Part shown: positions 1 to 10,311 of the stretch, piece after piece
Position numbering within the stretch: the first letter of the stretch is position 1
Layout of the letters: each line of letters opens with the position of its first letter
Origin: Allolobophora icterica
Lineage: Eukaryota; Annelida; Clitellata; Crassiclitellata; Lumbricidae
Length of the DNA: 64,000 bases
Reading direction: 5' to 3'
NCBI GenBank assembly: GCA_963556255.1
Contig: OY744608.1
Location: 5,577,448-5,641,447 of the forward strand
Notes under the pieces: generated by a model
Databases searched by the model: none
Seen by the model: only the letters and a program-made list of their open reading frames with translations
Told to the model about the DNA's origin: nothing
Made by a program: the position numbers and the translations under genes

Positions 1-415
1 CTATGCCTTTTAAAAATCAGTTAAGAAACTTTAATTTGCAAAAAGCTGTTAACTTGAAATGGGGCCAAGTCACGTATAAGCATCTAGCTGTTTATCTGGC
101 TCCTTTTCCTGTCAATTGTGTTCAATGCTGTAATATTTCTGCTTTATGTTATAGCGTAACTTTATGTTATGTTATGTTTAGCATGGGATGGTACTTGCAT
201 GGATGACCATCCATGCAGTGCGACCATATGTGGGCCAACTCAGCCCCTCATTCTTTGGTAGTGGTAGAAGTGTAATTTTAATCGCCAATGTACATGGCGC
301 CGTGTCAGAAACACCCTGCCTTGAGATGTGTCTGTGTAATCGTATAAAGAGTGTTTTGACTTTTATCTTTATTACCTTACCTTTTACCTGTATTACCTTG
401 TTGCTTCTATTTCAG

Positions 416-2297
416 CTTTCTGGTCCGCTGGATATCCAAATGTTGCAGCAGCTATTTCAACAACAGGAGCAACAGACGAAGCAACAGGTGGGTTGTCAGA
501 AATTGTTCAAACAGGCAGAGAAGGAATTAGTCAGTCAGTCAGTCAGTCAGTCAATCAATAAGTCATTCAGTTAGTCATTCAATCAGTAAGTCATGCAGTC
601 AGTTTTTCAATCAATCCGTCAATCATGCAATCAATAAGTCAGTCAATAAGTCAGTCAGTCAATCAATAAGTCATGCAGTCAATCAATAAGTCAGTCATTC
701 AGTCAATAAGTCATGCAGTCAGTAATTTGTTTAGAGATTTCTGCTCAACTTGTGCCTCGCTAGCCAACTCCACCATAATGAGTACACTGACCATACTCTT
801 TAGGTGGGAAGATGAGACGGTAAAGGGAGAGGACTAGCCATTCTCCCTCATATGCCGAGACTAAGAAAATTAGGTTGCTAACACTTCATACCCATGGCTT
901 CCTCTCCGGTTAAGAGACTGCTTTTCTTTACTTTTCTACACAATTATTGTTTACTACAAACGATGTTTACATTTGTTTGCAAAAGGAAGTGCAATTTCTT
1001 TGTCTTGTAGTTGATTCTCTTGGCACAGAAGCAACAGCAGTTGCAAATAGCATCACAAATTCAGCAGCAACATCAACAACAGACCGAGGCAACCGTTGCA
1101 TCGCAGAAACAACCAAAAGCTTTGTCTTCTGCAATCGTTGCTCCTCTGACCAATGCCCTTTCACCGCTCCAGGGGACTCAGACCCAACCCCTTATCATTC
1201 CCCTCATGCAGTCGCCCGTCGTCAGTGGAGGCACGTCGACGACCCCAACGCCCCAGGTTCTCTTCTTCAACTCGGTCGCACTGCAGCCGCAGTTCCTGCT
1301 TCAGGCTGGACAGGTCAGTTTGGGTCAACTATGTCCAGGTGTAAGAGGAAGACTTGTATAGCACCTGATGGTGGGAATGGGTTAGGGAAAATGGGTGTAG
1401 ATGTGACATTCTTGCAGCACTTTTGAATATTCACATACATGCATACACCTATGCATACATACATACATACATACATACATACATGTACATACATAATATG
1501 CATGCACAAATACATACACACACACGCATGCATGCATGCATACATACATACATACATACATATACATACTTAAATAGATACATGCATACACTTACATACA
1601 TTCATACATGCATATACAAACATACATGTATGGACACATGCATGCATGCCTATGTACATAAATACATGCATATGTACACACATATGCTTGCTTACATGCA
1701 TACATACAGGTTGAGATAGAGGGATCTTTTGTTAAATGATTGGTTGACTAACTAGAAGATTGATTGATTGAGCTATCAATGGATTTATTTATTGATGATT
1801 GATTGATTGAGTGACTGTTGAATGCTACACTTGCAGCCTCTCGATCAATCACAATAAACTGACAGTTGTGCTAACAGCTGACATTGTAAAGCATCCTAGA
1901 AGTAGCGAGCTGACGATACTATTGAAATTATTGTAATTGAGGACATAGCTTGTAGCATGGAAGAACAATGAACGAATATGCTTACACAGAACTGATGAAT
2001 GAAAATCTGATTGAGATGCTGAACTATGTTCCTATTGTTCTGTGCATCTTCAGTTGGTTCAAAGCATGCCATCTGCAGTCCTTGGTGCCAACAATGGTCA
2101 GACGATCATCCTCAATGCAGAGACTTTTGGCAAGACGCTTCAGCAGCAGCAGCAGCAGCAGCAACAACAACAGCAGACAAAGGAGATGCCTTCAATCGCC
2201 GATTCCCTGGTTACGGCCACTTCCTCCCTGCTCCAGGCCACGGAAGCCGGTCTTACCTACAACAAGAGCAACCATCCAGAGGTATTGATTCCGTCAG

Positions 2298-2336
<39 letters not shown>

Positions 2337-5300
2337 TATTATTATTATTATGGGTATGTGTAATCCCTCAGGAGATAAAAAATTGTCTAAGGACAGTTTA
2401 TGACTGTTATTATATTATTATTACTATTGTTGTTGTTGTTGTTGTTGTTGTTGTTACTATTTACTAGCCATTTATTAGGTGCCACTATATAATGACCAAA
2501 CATCATTCGATGGTCCTGTGCAATTGTAAGTGAAGGACTTGCTCAAGGGCCCTACAGAGTAATCATCTCAGAGGAGGCTTGAACCTGTACTTTCCCTGTA
2601 ACAAGAGGAGCGCTCTGACCAAATGCCTACCGTGTGCCGCAACAAAACGCTATTTGTTCATCTTGTTATATCGGTCAAGGGTCTTGCAAAGCTTTACCAC
2701 ATCACTCTTTTCCAACGGACAGTGATTTTAGATTATGTTGGATAATGATCTCGTGAAAATTTATGTATTTTGTTTGATTCATTTAGTTGTGGGTGCACAC
2801 CAGTCTAGCATCTTTGTTGGGATGCTGCGTCATTGCGCTGAAGCAACCTATCTATCTTGTAACTATGCGTCTGTCTTATTCGTGGGTGTTGCCAGTCAAA
2901 AGCCTGGATAAAGGAGGAGGGCAACATTAATCATCTTTGTATGACACAGTGTCTTTAAGTAGAAACTGGTTTCCTTCAGTAACAGTGTTGGAGAGTTGTT
3001 CCTGTTGCCGTGCTGTGGCTTGTGCTGTTGTGATATACCTTGTGCTGGTGTGACATACCTTGTGCTGGTGTGACATACCTTGTGCTGGTGTGATATACCT
3101 TGTGCTGGTGTGAGATACCTTGTGCTGGTGTGACATACCTTGTGCTGGTGTGATATACCTTGTGCTGGTGTGAGATACCTTGTGCTGGTGTGACATACCT
3201 TGTGCTGGTGTGACATACCTTGTGCTGGTGTGACATACCTTGTGCTGGTGTGATGTGCTGGTACATTGATTTGAACCTAGATATTACAGTTATGTTGGGA
3301 GTTTGGATATATGTCTCTTTCATTTCATGCTGTTACTACACTGGTCCATGCTCTGATCTGCACTAGGGTAGACTTTGGCAATGCTGTGTACATTGGCCTT
3401 TCCTCCTCCAATATGCACAAACTCCAGACTATCCTTAATGCTGCTGCTCGGCAGGTGACATTCCTAAGTTTGCCCACATTTCTGCCTTTATCCGTGATTC
3501 CCTCCACTGGCTCCCTGCTCAACAGCGAATTCAGTTTAAAACCCTCACTCTCATGCGCAACTGCCTTACTGCCTCTGCTCCGTCTTACCTAATGAATTTT
3601 TGCAACCCAGTTTCTTCCTTGCCTGCGAGGGCTTCCTTGCGATCTTCAGCTCGCGGCCTTATGGTTGTCCCTCGCATGCGATCTTCCACGGCACAATCCA
3701 GAAGTTTCGCCTATGTTGGCCCCTCTGCTTGGAACTGTCTCCCCTTGTTTCTCCGCCAAGAGCTTCTTGCCCTCTCCCCTCTCCAGTTCCGTAGACGCCT
3801 GAAAACTTTCCTTTTTGCCGGTGCCGGCATTGATGCGGGTTGAAAGCGCCGCTGATTTGAGTGGCGCTATATAAGTTTTCGGTTACAATTACAATTTCGG
3901 TTACAATATGAATCGTCTGTTCTTGTCTGTCTGACAGCCGGAAGAAAACATTGAGTTGGAGGAATTGGAAAAATTTGCGAAGAACTTCAAACGTCGTCGG
4001 ATTGAACTTGGTATGAACAGCTAAACAGATTTATGGTTTATGCTTTCGTGAGATGGCGAGGGAGAGGACTGGCCGTCTAGAGGATTGGCCACTTAACCTC
4101 ATATGCTATGACTAAGAAGTGACGTTGCTAACACTTCATACCCATGGCTGCCTGACCCTGTCTCTCAGGCTGCCTTCGTCTTCTTCTTGCTCAGGTCAAA
4201 GCCCTGAGCTTTATTTATCAAGGTTTGCAAGACAAGTTTTAAGATCAAACCAGCTTTGTCTTGGGTAAGGCCAAGTGATGTAATTATAGGCATAACTTCG
4301 TATTGTGATGGAGGTATCTGATCACCATCAGTTTTAAAAGTGGTGGTGACAGTCATCACCATTTTTTGGCCCTGTGCTGAAGTATTTTCTGTGACATGAG
4401 TGCGTTATTTTGGTTGAAGCAAGTTGAAACAACGACACTAAGCAGAGAGGGGATTGGTCACCAACCCTTTGTGGGTCAAAGTTACGCCTTTGAATGTAAT
4501 CCGGGAATTAAATCACGTATAGTTTTTTGATGAATGTGTGATCAGTGGAATTGAATTGATCAATCGGAATGTCAAGTCGCAAACATAAAGGTCAAAGTTG
4601 CAGCATTTGACGATTTTGAAGCAGTTTTGTGGTTTAAACCCTAAGCCTTTATTGGCCAAGGGTTGATATGCCTGTAGTACTAGGGAGTTTGTGTGAATGT
4701 GGAACCTGTACCAGCTGGTTAAGGCACTTGGTTTGTAAGACTTTGAGTCTCCAGCTAGATAATCACTGTGTAGGGACCTTGAGCAAGTCCTTCACGCACA
4801 TTTGCTCAGCACCAGGGGCGCCCGCAGGCTTAAAAAAATTGGACGCACAACAAAAAAATTTCAATTTAGATAACATCTAAGTGCTTTAGCATAACGTATT
4901 GCCGTTTAACAAAATACTTTTTTCTGTGAGCATTTATTTCCACTCTTGATTAAAAATAATTTAAGAATGTTTTGCATGTTATGTAGGTGATTCAATTGCT
5001 TTCAAAAATATCGATGCGAAGTCTATTCCGTGTGTGGATTTGATGGGTGGACGCACGTGCGTCACGCTGCGGGCGCCCCAGCTCAGCACCGTTTGTTCTG
5101 AAGTATGGTCGTGTGTGCATTCTCTGAACTTTAGCGTCATATCAAATACAGTTGTGTTGTAGTATTCTATTGTATACTTGTAAAAATAAATAAACAATGA
5201 TGAATAGATAAATATATTTGCTTTCATAAGTAAATGTTGTTTTCGTTTCCAGGATACACTCAGGGCGACGTCGGCCTTGCGATGGGTAAGCTGTACAGCA

Positions 5301-5950
5301 ACGACTTCAGCCAAACAACAATCTCACGTTTTGAGGCATTGAACCTCAGCTTCAAGAACATGTGCAAGCTCAAACCAATGCTTCAGAAATGGCTCGACGA
5401 TGCCGACACGCTGTCAATGGCTCCGCCACTGCTCTCTGACAGCCAGGACCCGTCGGACTTGGTGTCGCGCCGTCGCAAGAAGCGCACGAGCATCGACACG
5501 TCGATCCGCGTCGCGCTCGAGAAACTCTTCCTCACAAACTCGAAGCCGACGTCGGAGGAGATCGCCGACTATGCCAACCGGCTCCAGATGGAAAAGGAAG
5601 TGGTACGCGTCTGGTTCTGTAACCGACGCCAGAAGGAGAAGCGCATCAATCCTCCGTCGAGTTCCGTGAACCTCGGAAACTCTCCGCTTGTCATCTCCGT
5701 CGAAGCAGCCGGAACGTCGACATCGGCTGCCGTTTCCTCGGTTGGCGATGCTTCTCAGGCGACTGTAGCTTTCGTGTCGGTTGGCGGTACGGTCGGCAGG
5801 TCGCTGCCAGGGGTCGTGTTGCCGACGGTTACGTCGACTTCGGTGATGTCTGACAATACGAATCGACTGACTATGTTCAGTAACAGTGCGCTGCAGCAGG
5901 CGATATTCACGTTGAGCGGATCGCAGTTGACTGTGCCTGCTTCAATGTAG
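416..5950 (+). CDS. Pou2f: POU class 2 (Oct-1/Oct-2-like) homeodomain transcription factor, 3' part, five exons
   Basis: Exons 416-487, 1011-1313, 2054-2281, 3938-4010 and 5253-5950 all have AG/GT borders and compatible phases (0,0,0,1), giving 457 residues ending at TAG 5948. The gene is 5'-partial: exon 416 is preceded by TTTCAG and starts in frame, so earlier exons lie upstream of the window. Residues 1-201 are Gln-rich and resemble an Oct-type activation region, including a CAG/CAA run in exon 3. The POU-specific domain covers about 202-277 ([19 protein letters not shown], then [14 protein letters not shown] and [20 protein letters not shown]). A linker of about 20 residues follows, then the homeodomain at 298-357, with RRRKKRTS at its start and [13 protein letters not shown] in helix 3, including the POU-type Cys. 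The C-terminal 100 residues are Ser/Thr/Val-rich. The family binds the octamer ATGCAAAT in the nucleus. The sequence clearly indicates class 2, but the vertebrate paralogue number cannot be assigned. Confidence 0.95.
527..725. repeat. AGTC/AATC tetranucleotide-rich minisatellite
   Basis: An irregular tandem array of CAGT, CAAT and AAGT tetramers in a POU2F intron, just 3' of the first visible exon. Part is read by a spurious Ser/Val/Gln ORF. Confidence 0.85.
728..930 (+). mobile_element. SINE family B copy (body part)
   Basis: Contains 'gagatttctgct', 'aatgagtacac', 'gggaagatgaga' and 'gctaacacttcatacccat'. The same ordered modules recur at 4050-4180, 38815-38960 (- strand), 50310-50430 and 56615-56790. 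Only the 56.6 kb copy keeps a clear tRNA-like head. Confidence 0.6.
1431..1712. repeat. (CATA)n/(CATG)n-rich simple repeat
   Basis: A degenerate ATAC/ATGC tetranucleotide array in the POU2F intron following exon 1011-1313. Its Tyr/Met/His/Cys-rich ORFs on both strands are repeat translations, not genes. Confidence 0.9.
2300..2456. repeat. (TTA)n and (TTG)n microsatellites
   Basis: A TTA run at about 2302-2350 and a TTG run at about 2427-2453 flank 70 bp of unique sequence, just inside the donor of the exon ending at 2281. Confidence 0.9.
2457..2640 (-). mobile_element. tRNA-headed SINE family A copy, minus orientation
   Basis: The + strand reads tail first: 'catttattaggtgccactat', 'gatggtcctgtgcaat', 'gaaggacttgctcaagg', 'cagaggaggcttgaacc', ending in a tRNA-like segment. 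The same order recurs at 12665-12835, 16675-16825, 34230-34425 and 44135-44285. The adjacent TTA run is the element's simple-repeat tail. Confidence 0.65.
2880..2965 (+). repeat. Copy of the dispersed CTGGATAAAGGAGGAGGG family
   Basis: Carries 'tgccagtcaaaagcctgg', 'ataaaggaggagggc' and 'atgacacagtgtc'. The same modules recur many times, chiefly at 61-64 kb. Confidence 0.6.
3022..3255. repeat. 20-bp minisatellite, about 11 copies
   Basis: The unit reads as 'tgacataccttgtgctggtg', with only the third base of the unit varying (gacata, gatata, gagata). The unit is not a multiple of three, so all three - strand frames stay open and give repeated 'His-Thr-Ser-Thr-Arg' peptides. It lies in a POU2F intron. 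Confidence 0.95.
3320..3895 (+). mobile_element. CR1/L2-type LINE 3' fragment, frameshifted
   Basis: Translation in two frames gives the usual C-terminal reverse transcriptase tail of L2/CR1 elements: '[20 protein letters not shown]', '[11 protein letters not shown]', '[17 protein letters not shown]', 'ASAPSYL', '[14 protein letters not shown]' and 'RRRLKTFLF'. A frameshift near 3470 splits it. The end reads 'gtggcgctatataag' followed by a repeated 'ttcggttacaa' tail, as expected of a LINE 3' end. It is severely 5'-truncated and in the sense orientation of the POU2F intron. Confidence 0.85.
4050..4185 (+). mobile_element. SINE family B copy
   Basis: Shares 'gggagaggactggcc', 'cctcatatgctatgacta' and 'gctaacacttcatacccatg' with the copies at 790-920 and 38815-38960. 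Confidence 0.55.
4258..4490 (+). repeat. Dispersed repeat family C copy
   Basis: The module series 'ttggccctgtgctgaagta', 'gcgttattt', 'aacaacgacac' and 'ggggattggtcacca' recurs at 9520-9780 and 37540-37920. I found no terminal repeats. Confidence 0.5.
4668..4812 (+). mobile_element. SINE, interrupted by a hAT-like MITE
   Basis: A tRNA-like segment ('agctggttaaggcacttggt') is followed by the family A body ('agggaccttgagcaagtcct' and 'gctcagcacc'). The element resumes at 5082 after the inserted MITE. Confidence 0.55.
4813..5081. mobile_element. hAT-like MITE with 8-bp target duplication
   Basis: The termini CAGGGGCGCCCGCAG and CTGCGGGCGCCCCAG are inverted repeats with one mismatch. Both sides are flanked by CTCAGCAC (4805-4812 and 5082-5089). 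The 269-bp length, the TIR start and the 8-bp duplication fit a non-autonomous hAT element. It sits inside a SINE in the POU2F intron before the last exon. Confidence 0.85.
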
Positions 5951-6629
5951 GAATGAGAGTCACTGACTTTGTTGGACGTGGAATTCGTTGTGTGTCAAGA
6001 TCGTAGCTTCGGTTGACCGAAGATATGCTTTGGTGATGCAGACAACATCCGTTGCAGTTGGCGCAAAGCGTATGCTTTCTAATTGACTGAATATCAAGGT
6101 TTTGTGCAAGGCATATCCATCATATCTGCTTCAGTGGGAGGATAGGGGACTGCTGATAAGGCACTGTTATACATAGTGACCCAGGTCGCTAAATAGTGCT
6201 GGTAGAAAAGGAGAAGTGACAGCATGACCTTATGTCCAAGCGACTGGATGTGTCTCTTACTGCCTTGGGGCAGAGGAGAGGATGAGAAGCACCCACGTGA
6301 TTTTGGTCATTTTCTGACTGGAACTGGTGGCTGCGACTGAACGGGTTTTGTTATGATGAACTGTTTCTCGAATTTTGGTCACTACTTGAATGTGACAGAA
6401 CAGTTTCTGCATACGCTTTATTAGTATGTGAGGAAGTAGAACAGATGTAGTGTGCCACACACTTGTTATGATGCTCTGTTTGGGAGCAACATCGAGGTTG
6501 CACTATAGCAAGTTGTATTTGCTATCGGTGAATTAGTTTTGGGATTCATGTCTCTGGCCATGTTATTTCAGAATTCATGTTGCAGCAAAGCATGTTTTAT
6601 TCGGTCTCCAGTGTAACATAGAATAATTA

Positions 6630-6632
<3 letters not shown>

Positions 6633-6679
<47 letters not shown>
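6633..6679. repeat. (GA)n microsatellite
   Basis: An uninterrupted GA run of 23-24 units in the presumed POU2F 3' UTR. Confidence 0.97.
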
Positions 6680-6681
<2 letters not shown>

Positions 6682-7175
6682 CACAGATAGTCTAATCTCT
6701 CTAACATTCCTACAAATCATATGCAATCGGAACACTGATCTTGGACTGTTTGCATTTACGTTAGGGATTTTCTCTTGTCAGTTTTTAGCAGAACCTTGGA
6801 TTTACTTGTCCATTCAATGTTCGCAGCAGTGTTTGCCAGGGGTCATCCATTTCTGCAAAAGTTGACACTTGAACCATTCCCTCTCCTTGTTCATATTTCG
6901 CAGTACCCTCTTCCATCCTTTTTGCAGAGGTATGCACATTCAAGCAGATTAAAGTGACCTGTATTACGCTAACCTTCTGATCTTCATGGCTAACTGTACC
7001 ACATAGTGGGGTACTCTGATGTTGCCACATCCAGCAAAGGAACTAATCAGATACAATGCAGTACACACTGTCTTCTCTCTGACTGAAGTTCATGTTTAAC
7101 AGTTAACAAGAAGCTGCATTGGTTTCCCAGTCACTTTTAGTACATGTTAAAGTGTTACGGCAGAGGCTCTACTGA

Positions 7176-7181
7176 AATAAA
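7176..7181 (+). terminator. Candidate poly(A) signal of the POU2F gene
   Basis: AATAAA lies about 1.2 kb after the POU2F stop, followed by a TG-rich stretch around 7210-7225. It is the first canonical signal downstream on this strand. Confidence 0.4.
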
Positions 7182-7946
7182 CTGTATACACAAAATATTG
7201 ATTTGGATTTCACATGTTTGCATTTGGGTGACCCTTGCCCTAATGGACGACCCTCTACCAAAAAGCAGCCTTCCTTTCACTCGTATTTTTTAAAAAGGCT
7301 TTTGTGACAATCAAGAGTGAATGAGGACCAATTGTTAGATGATTTGTAGCGGTTAATTTGAATTTTTATTGAACACTGACATCGACTTGGCTAGACGAGT
7401 TGATTGTTCGCTATTGAGGTTTGTTTTGTTTTTGTTTAAACGTAGAATTATTGTGAGCTGATGCAATACGAGGCAGAATGGCTGAGATGTACAGATCTTT
7501 TGTGGTTGCCGTTTCAAAAGACTACGTGACTTTTATTGAAGATTTTGAGACAGTTGCGGAAGACTTGGTTTGTGTTTTGCGCTATGAAGTTTTCATGTGG
7601 ACACCATCCAAGTCTATGCAGTTTTTGTATTTAAACTTATGCAAGTGAGTTTTTGTTAATTCTGTTGTGGATTTAATTAAAGATATATGATGAAGGAGTG
7701 GTTGCTGTGGCATATTTTTGTCTTAGCAGTCTTACAGTTAGGGGTTGTTTTGCCTGCTATTCTCTGTCACTGCAGATGGTAACTCCTTCCATAAAACTTT
7801 GTGAATGTTTGATAAAACTGATTTGGTGAGACAGGTTTGCCGACTGTTAACACACTAAGTTTATTAAACCAGTGCAGCTAAATTGCGAGTTAGGCAGTCA
7901 CGGTCAGTACTTATGTTGTGTATGACGAGTTCTACTCCCAGATCCA

Positions 7947-8209
7947 CAGGGTCTGGCCCGAATCCCTAAAACCCGAATCCCCGAAACTGCTGAACATACA
8001 CAAAAGCCCGATTTCCCGAAAACAGTTTTATAGAAAGTGGTCGAACTCCCGAAAACTATTCAAAGTTAAATTGTAAACTCTTATGCATGATATAGACCTA
8101 GCGTGGCCTTGCTGTATCTCGATGTAATATAGAATATAGATATAATATACAGAAAATTGATTTCGGGGATCCGGGCGAAATTTTTTTCGGGGATTCGGGC
8201 TGATCCCTC
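7947..8209. mobile_element. TIR element (MITE), CAGGGTCTGGCCCGAATCCC type
   Basis: The left end reads CAGGGTCTGGCCCGAATCCC. The reverse complement of the right end (8190-8209) matches it over AGGG and the inner CCCGAATCCC. Several internal CCCGAA/TTCGGG copies repeat in opposite orientations. A target duplication is not clear (4 of 8 flanking bases match), so the class is tentative. Confidence 0.6.
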
Positions 8210-8954
8210 CAGAATGCTACCCCTCCCCACTTGTGGCAACGGACCGAGACCGTTAACCTCCACTCCCATTAGTAGACGCCACTGGCCCACTGTTACAAGG
8301 TTAGTTGCGAATGAGCTGTTTGTTTGAGAAAGATAACTCTGTAACTGTCTCAAGATCCAACTCTGCTTTTGCGCTGTCTTCGAATGCGTCCTAAAGATTA
8401 TATTTTCTCAGTCTTTTTCTCGTACGCCTCCTTTCTCTGTTCTCTCTGGCAACCGGTTCGGACCTCATCGATGTTTGGGCAACCCCTCTGACACTACACT
8501 GCGCTCGTCAATGAGCTGGTGTCCTGCACTTAATTGGCTTTAGAGTAGCGCTTCAGAAATTAGGAGATTAATTATGATTATCTGTATCGGCAAGTGTCGC
8601 TCCTTCGCTTGTGCTTCTTCCTTGCTACGGACCATTAATTGAAATGTTCTTAGTTGCTCGGTTATGAAAGTTCTGTGATATCACAGCCACAGTGTGAGAA
8701 TTGTAGAAAAAAGACTGGGGGGGAGGTCAGACTTTGATGAGTTTGATCCATGTAAAGTTGAATATTTTATCCGTGTTTTGCAAACTAAGAAAATTCAAAA
8801 ATGTAATAGAAAACGTAAACTCCTTCAAGTGATGACATCACCAAATTTATTAGTATACAATTTACATGGTCACAAATCTAACAATAAACCAGAGCATTAC
8901 TTTATTAGTACCCACAAAGAGAATTGTGAAAGAAAATGCTAAAATACATGCACA

Positions 8955-9100
8955 ATATAATCACACTAGCACAACTGGGGGTTGGAAACGACCCCTCTGG
9001 GGGTGTGCAATGAAGTCTTAACTGAGGGGTCCTAAGAAACACTAGGGGGGTTGAACCCTCCAAAACCCTCTGACAATTCTCACCCTGCACAGCCACATTC
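8955..9100 (+). repeat. Dispersed repeat; inverted partner at 51893-52035
   Basis: Contains 'actagcacaactgggggttg', 'gaaacgacccctctgggggt' and 'gacaattctcaccctg'. The reverse complement of this order, diverged, occurs at 51893-52035. Confidence 0.7.
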
Positions 9101-9519
9101 AGTGGGCCCGCAGTTAATTTACCCATAAAGGACCTCCAGATGCCACAAGTGGTTTACGTCGCGGGCGCACTGTATTCTCCAGTGTAGAGGAACTATCTGG
9201 GTTAATTATCTATATTTGGCTACGCATCACAAGCACTTCACGGCAGACTCCACTGAAGTGCTTTTTACGCGTCCGCCCAATACTTCTCATTTTGGAGTCT
9301 CCACAAAGCCTGCCTGACCCCTTTGGATCTTGACCTGGAACCGATTTGACCCCCGCCTATCGATTATGTTTTTACTAAGCGCGTGTGACTTCGCTTTTTT
9401 GGGCGCTGTAGATATTTTGAGATAACGATTTCGAGTTGACTTAAAACTGCATTGTTAGTTAACAGATTATAACAACTCCAAAGGGGCCAGACTTGAGGCC
9501 CAGGTTAGTTTAGGCATTA

Positions 9520-9780
9520 ATTTGTATAGTGTCACCAGCAATTTTTGGTTCTGTGCTGAAATATTTTTGCGACTGGACAGCGTTATTTCTGTTTGAAACA
9601 AGTTCAAGTAATACCAATTAACGGAGGTGTGTTTTGCATACTGAAATGCATTCTCTTCAGCTTACTTACTTGTTGTTTACTGCATAAATTGGTGACGTCA
9701 TGCATCTTGTTGTAGTTGACACCGAAGGAGGGGATTGGTCACCACAACTCTTTGGGGGCAAAGTTACGCAGTGGCAGGTT
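9520..9780 (+). repeat. Dispersed repeat family C copy
   Basis: Shares 'ggttctgtgctgaaatat', 'cagcgttatttc', 'taacggaggtgtg' and 'ggggattggtcacca' with copies at 4258-4490 and 37540-37920. Confidence 0.5.
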
Positions 9781-10175
9781 AGATTTCCGTTAACAATCGA
9801 TCAATCGATTCATTCTAGAGACTATTCTATCTGTTAAACCTCGTAAATCTGTGCAAATAATCGATCTGTTGAATGCATTTTCAAATATTGTGACGACGAT
9901 CAATTAAAACTTCAGCCTACTTATTAAACCGTAACTATGGTCTTTGCTGCTGTGTCAATCCATAGATGCGTAACAGCTTTAAACACCACTTCGTTGGGGT
10001 TGAAGTTCACCCCCAATACCCTGCAGCTAACCATATGGCTTGCCTTCGAAAAATCTACAAGTTTAACTTTATTCGTGTTCGACGTTTTTACATTAATTCT
10101 GCTCTAAAGCGTTGGAGAAACGAGAACGTTAAGTTTAATAAATATTGCGCTAAAGCAATCATCTAAAGTTCTCTT

Positions 10176-10198
10176 TATAAATAGCTTTATAAATATGA
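10176..10198 (+). promoter_or_regulatory. Two TATA-like boxes upstream of PRDX5
   Basis: TATAAATAG at 10176-10184 and TATAAATAT at 10189-10197 lie about 115-135 bp before the first PRDX5 ATG. The spacing suits a short 5' UTR, but in an AT-rich genome this could be chance. Confidence 0.25.
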
Positions 10199-10311
10199 AT
10201 GACCCCTCAGTCATTTTGCCCTTGCTGTTTTTCGCAGGGTTGCAGTGAGTGAACACGTTGAAGTTTTAAGGATAAATTGTTTAATTTAATTAATTTGAGA
10301 GTTGACACAAA

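Larger units (their letters stand above)
5951..7200 (+). other. Probable 3' UTR of the POU2F gene
   Basis: This non-coding stretch follows the POU2F stop and runs to the first canonical AATAAA at 7176-7181. It contains a pure GA microsatellite at 6633-6679. No ORF in it looks like protein. The UTR end is inferred from the signal only. Confidence 0.5.
7200..10311. other. Intergenic region between POU2F and PRDX5
   Basis: No convincing gene. It holds a TIR element (7947-8209), an ancient repeat (8955-9100) and a family C repeat (9520-9780). A 57-codon ORF at 7480-7653 shows no recognisable family. Confidence 0.6.

Noticed and set aside
967..1426. 159- and 65-codon ORFs overlapping 1011-1313
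   Set aside because: They are other frames of the POU2F exon. The correct frame is the Gln-rich one that joins in phase with its neighbours.
1315..1719. Cys/Tyr/Met-rich ORFs (also near 23 kb, 35.4 kb and 52.5 kb)
   Set aside because: They come from CATA/CATG tetranucleotide repeats or the 23-bp minisatellite.
7480..7653. 57-codon ORF starting MAEMYRSFVVAV downstream of POU2F
   Set aside because: Short, without recognisable family or nearby splice or promoter support; likely chance in non-coding DNA.
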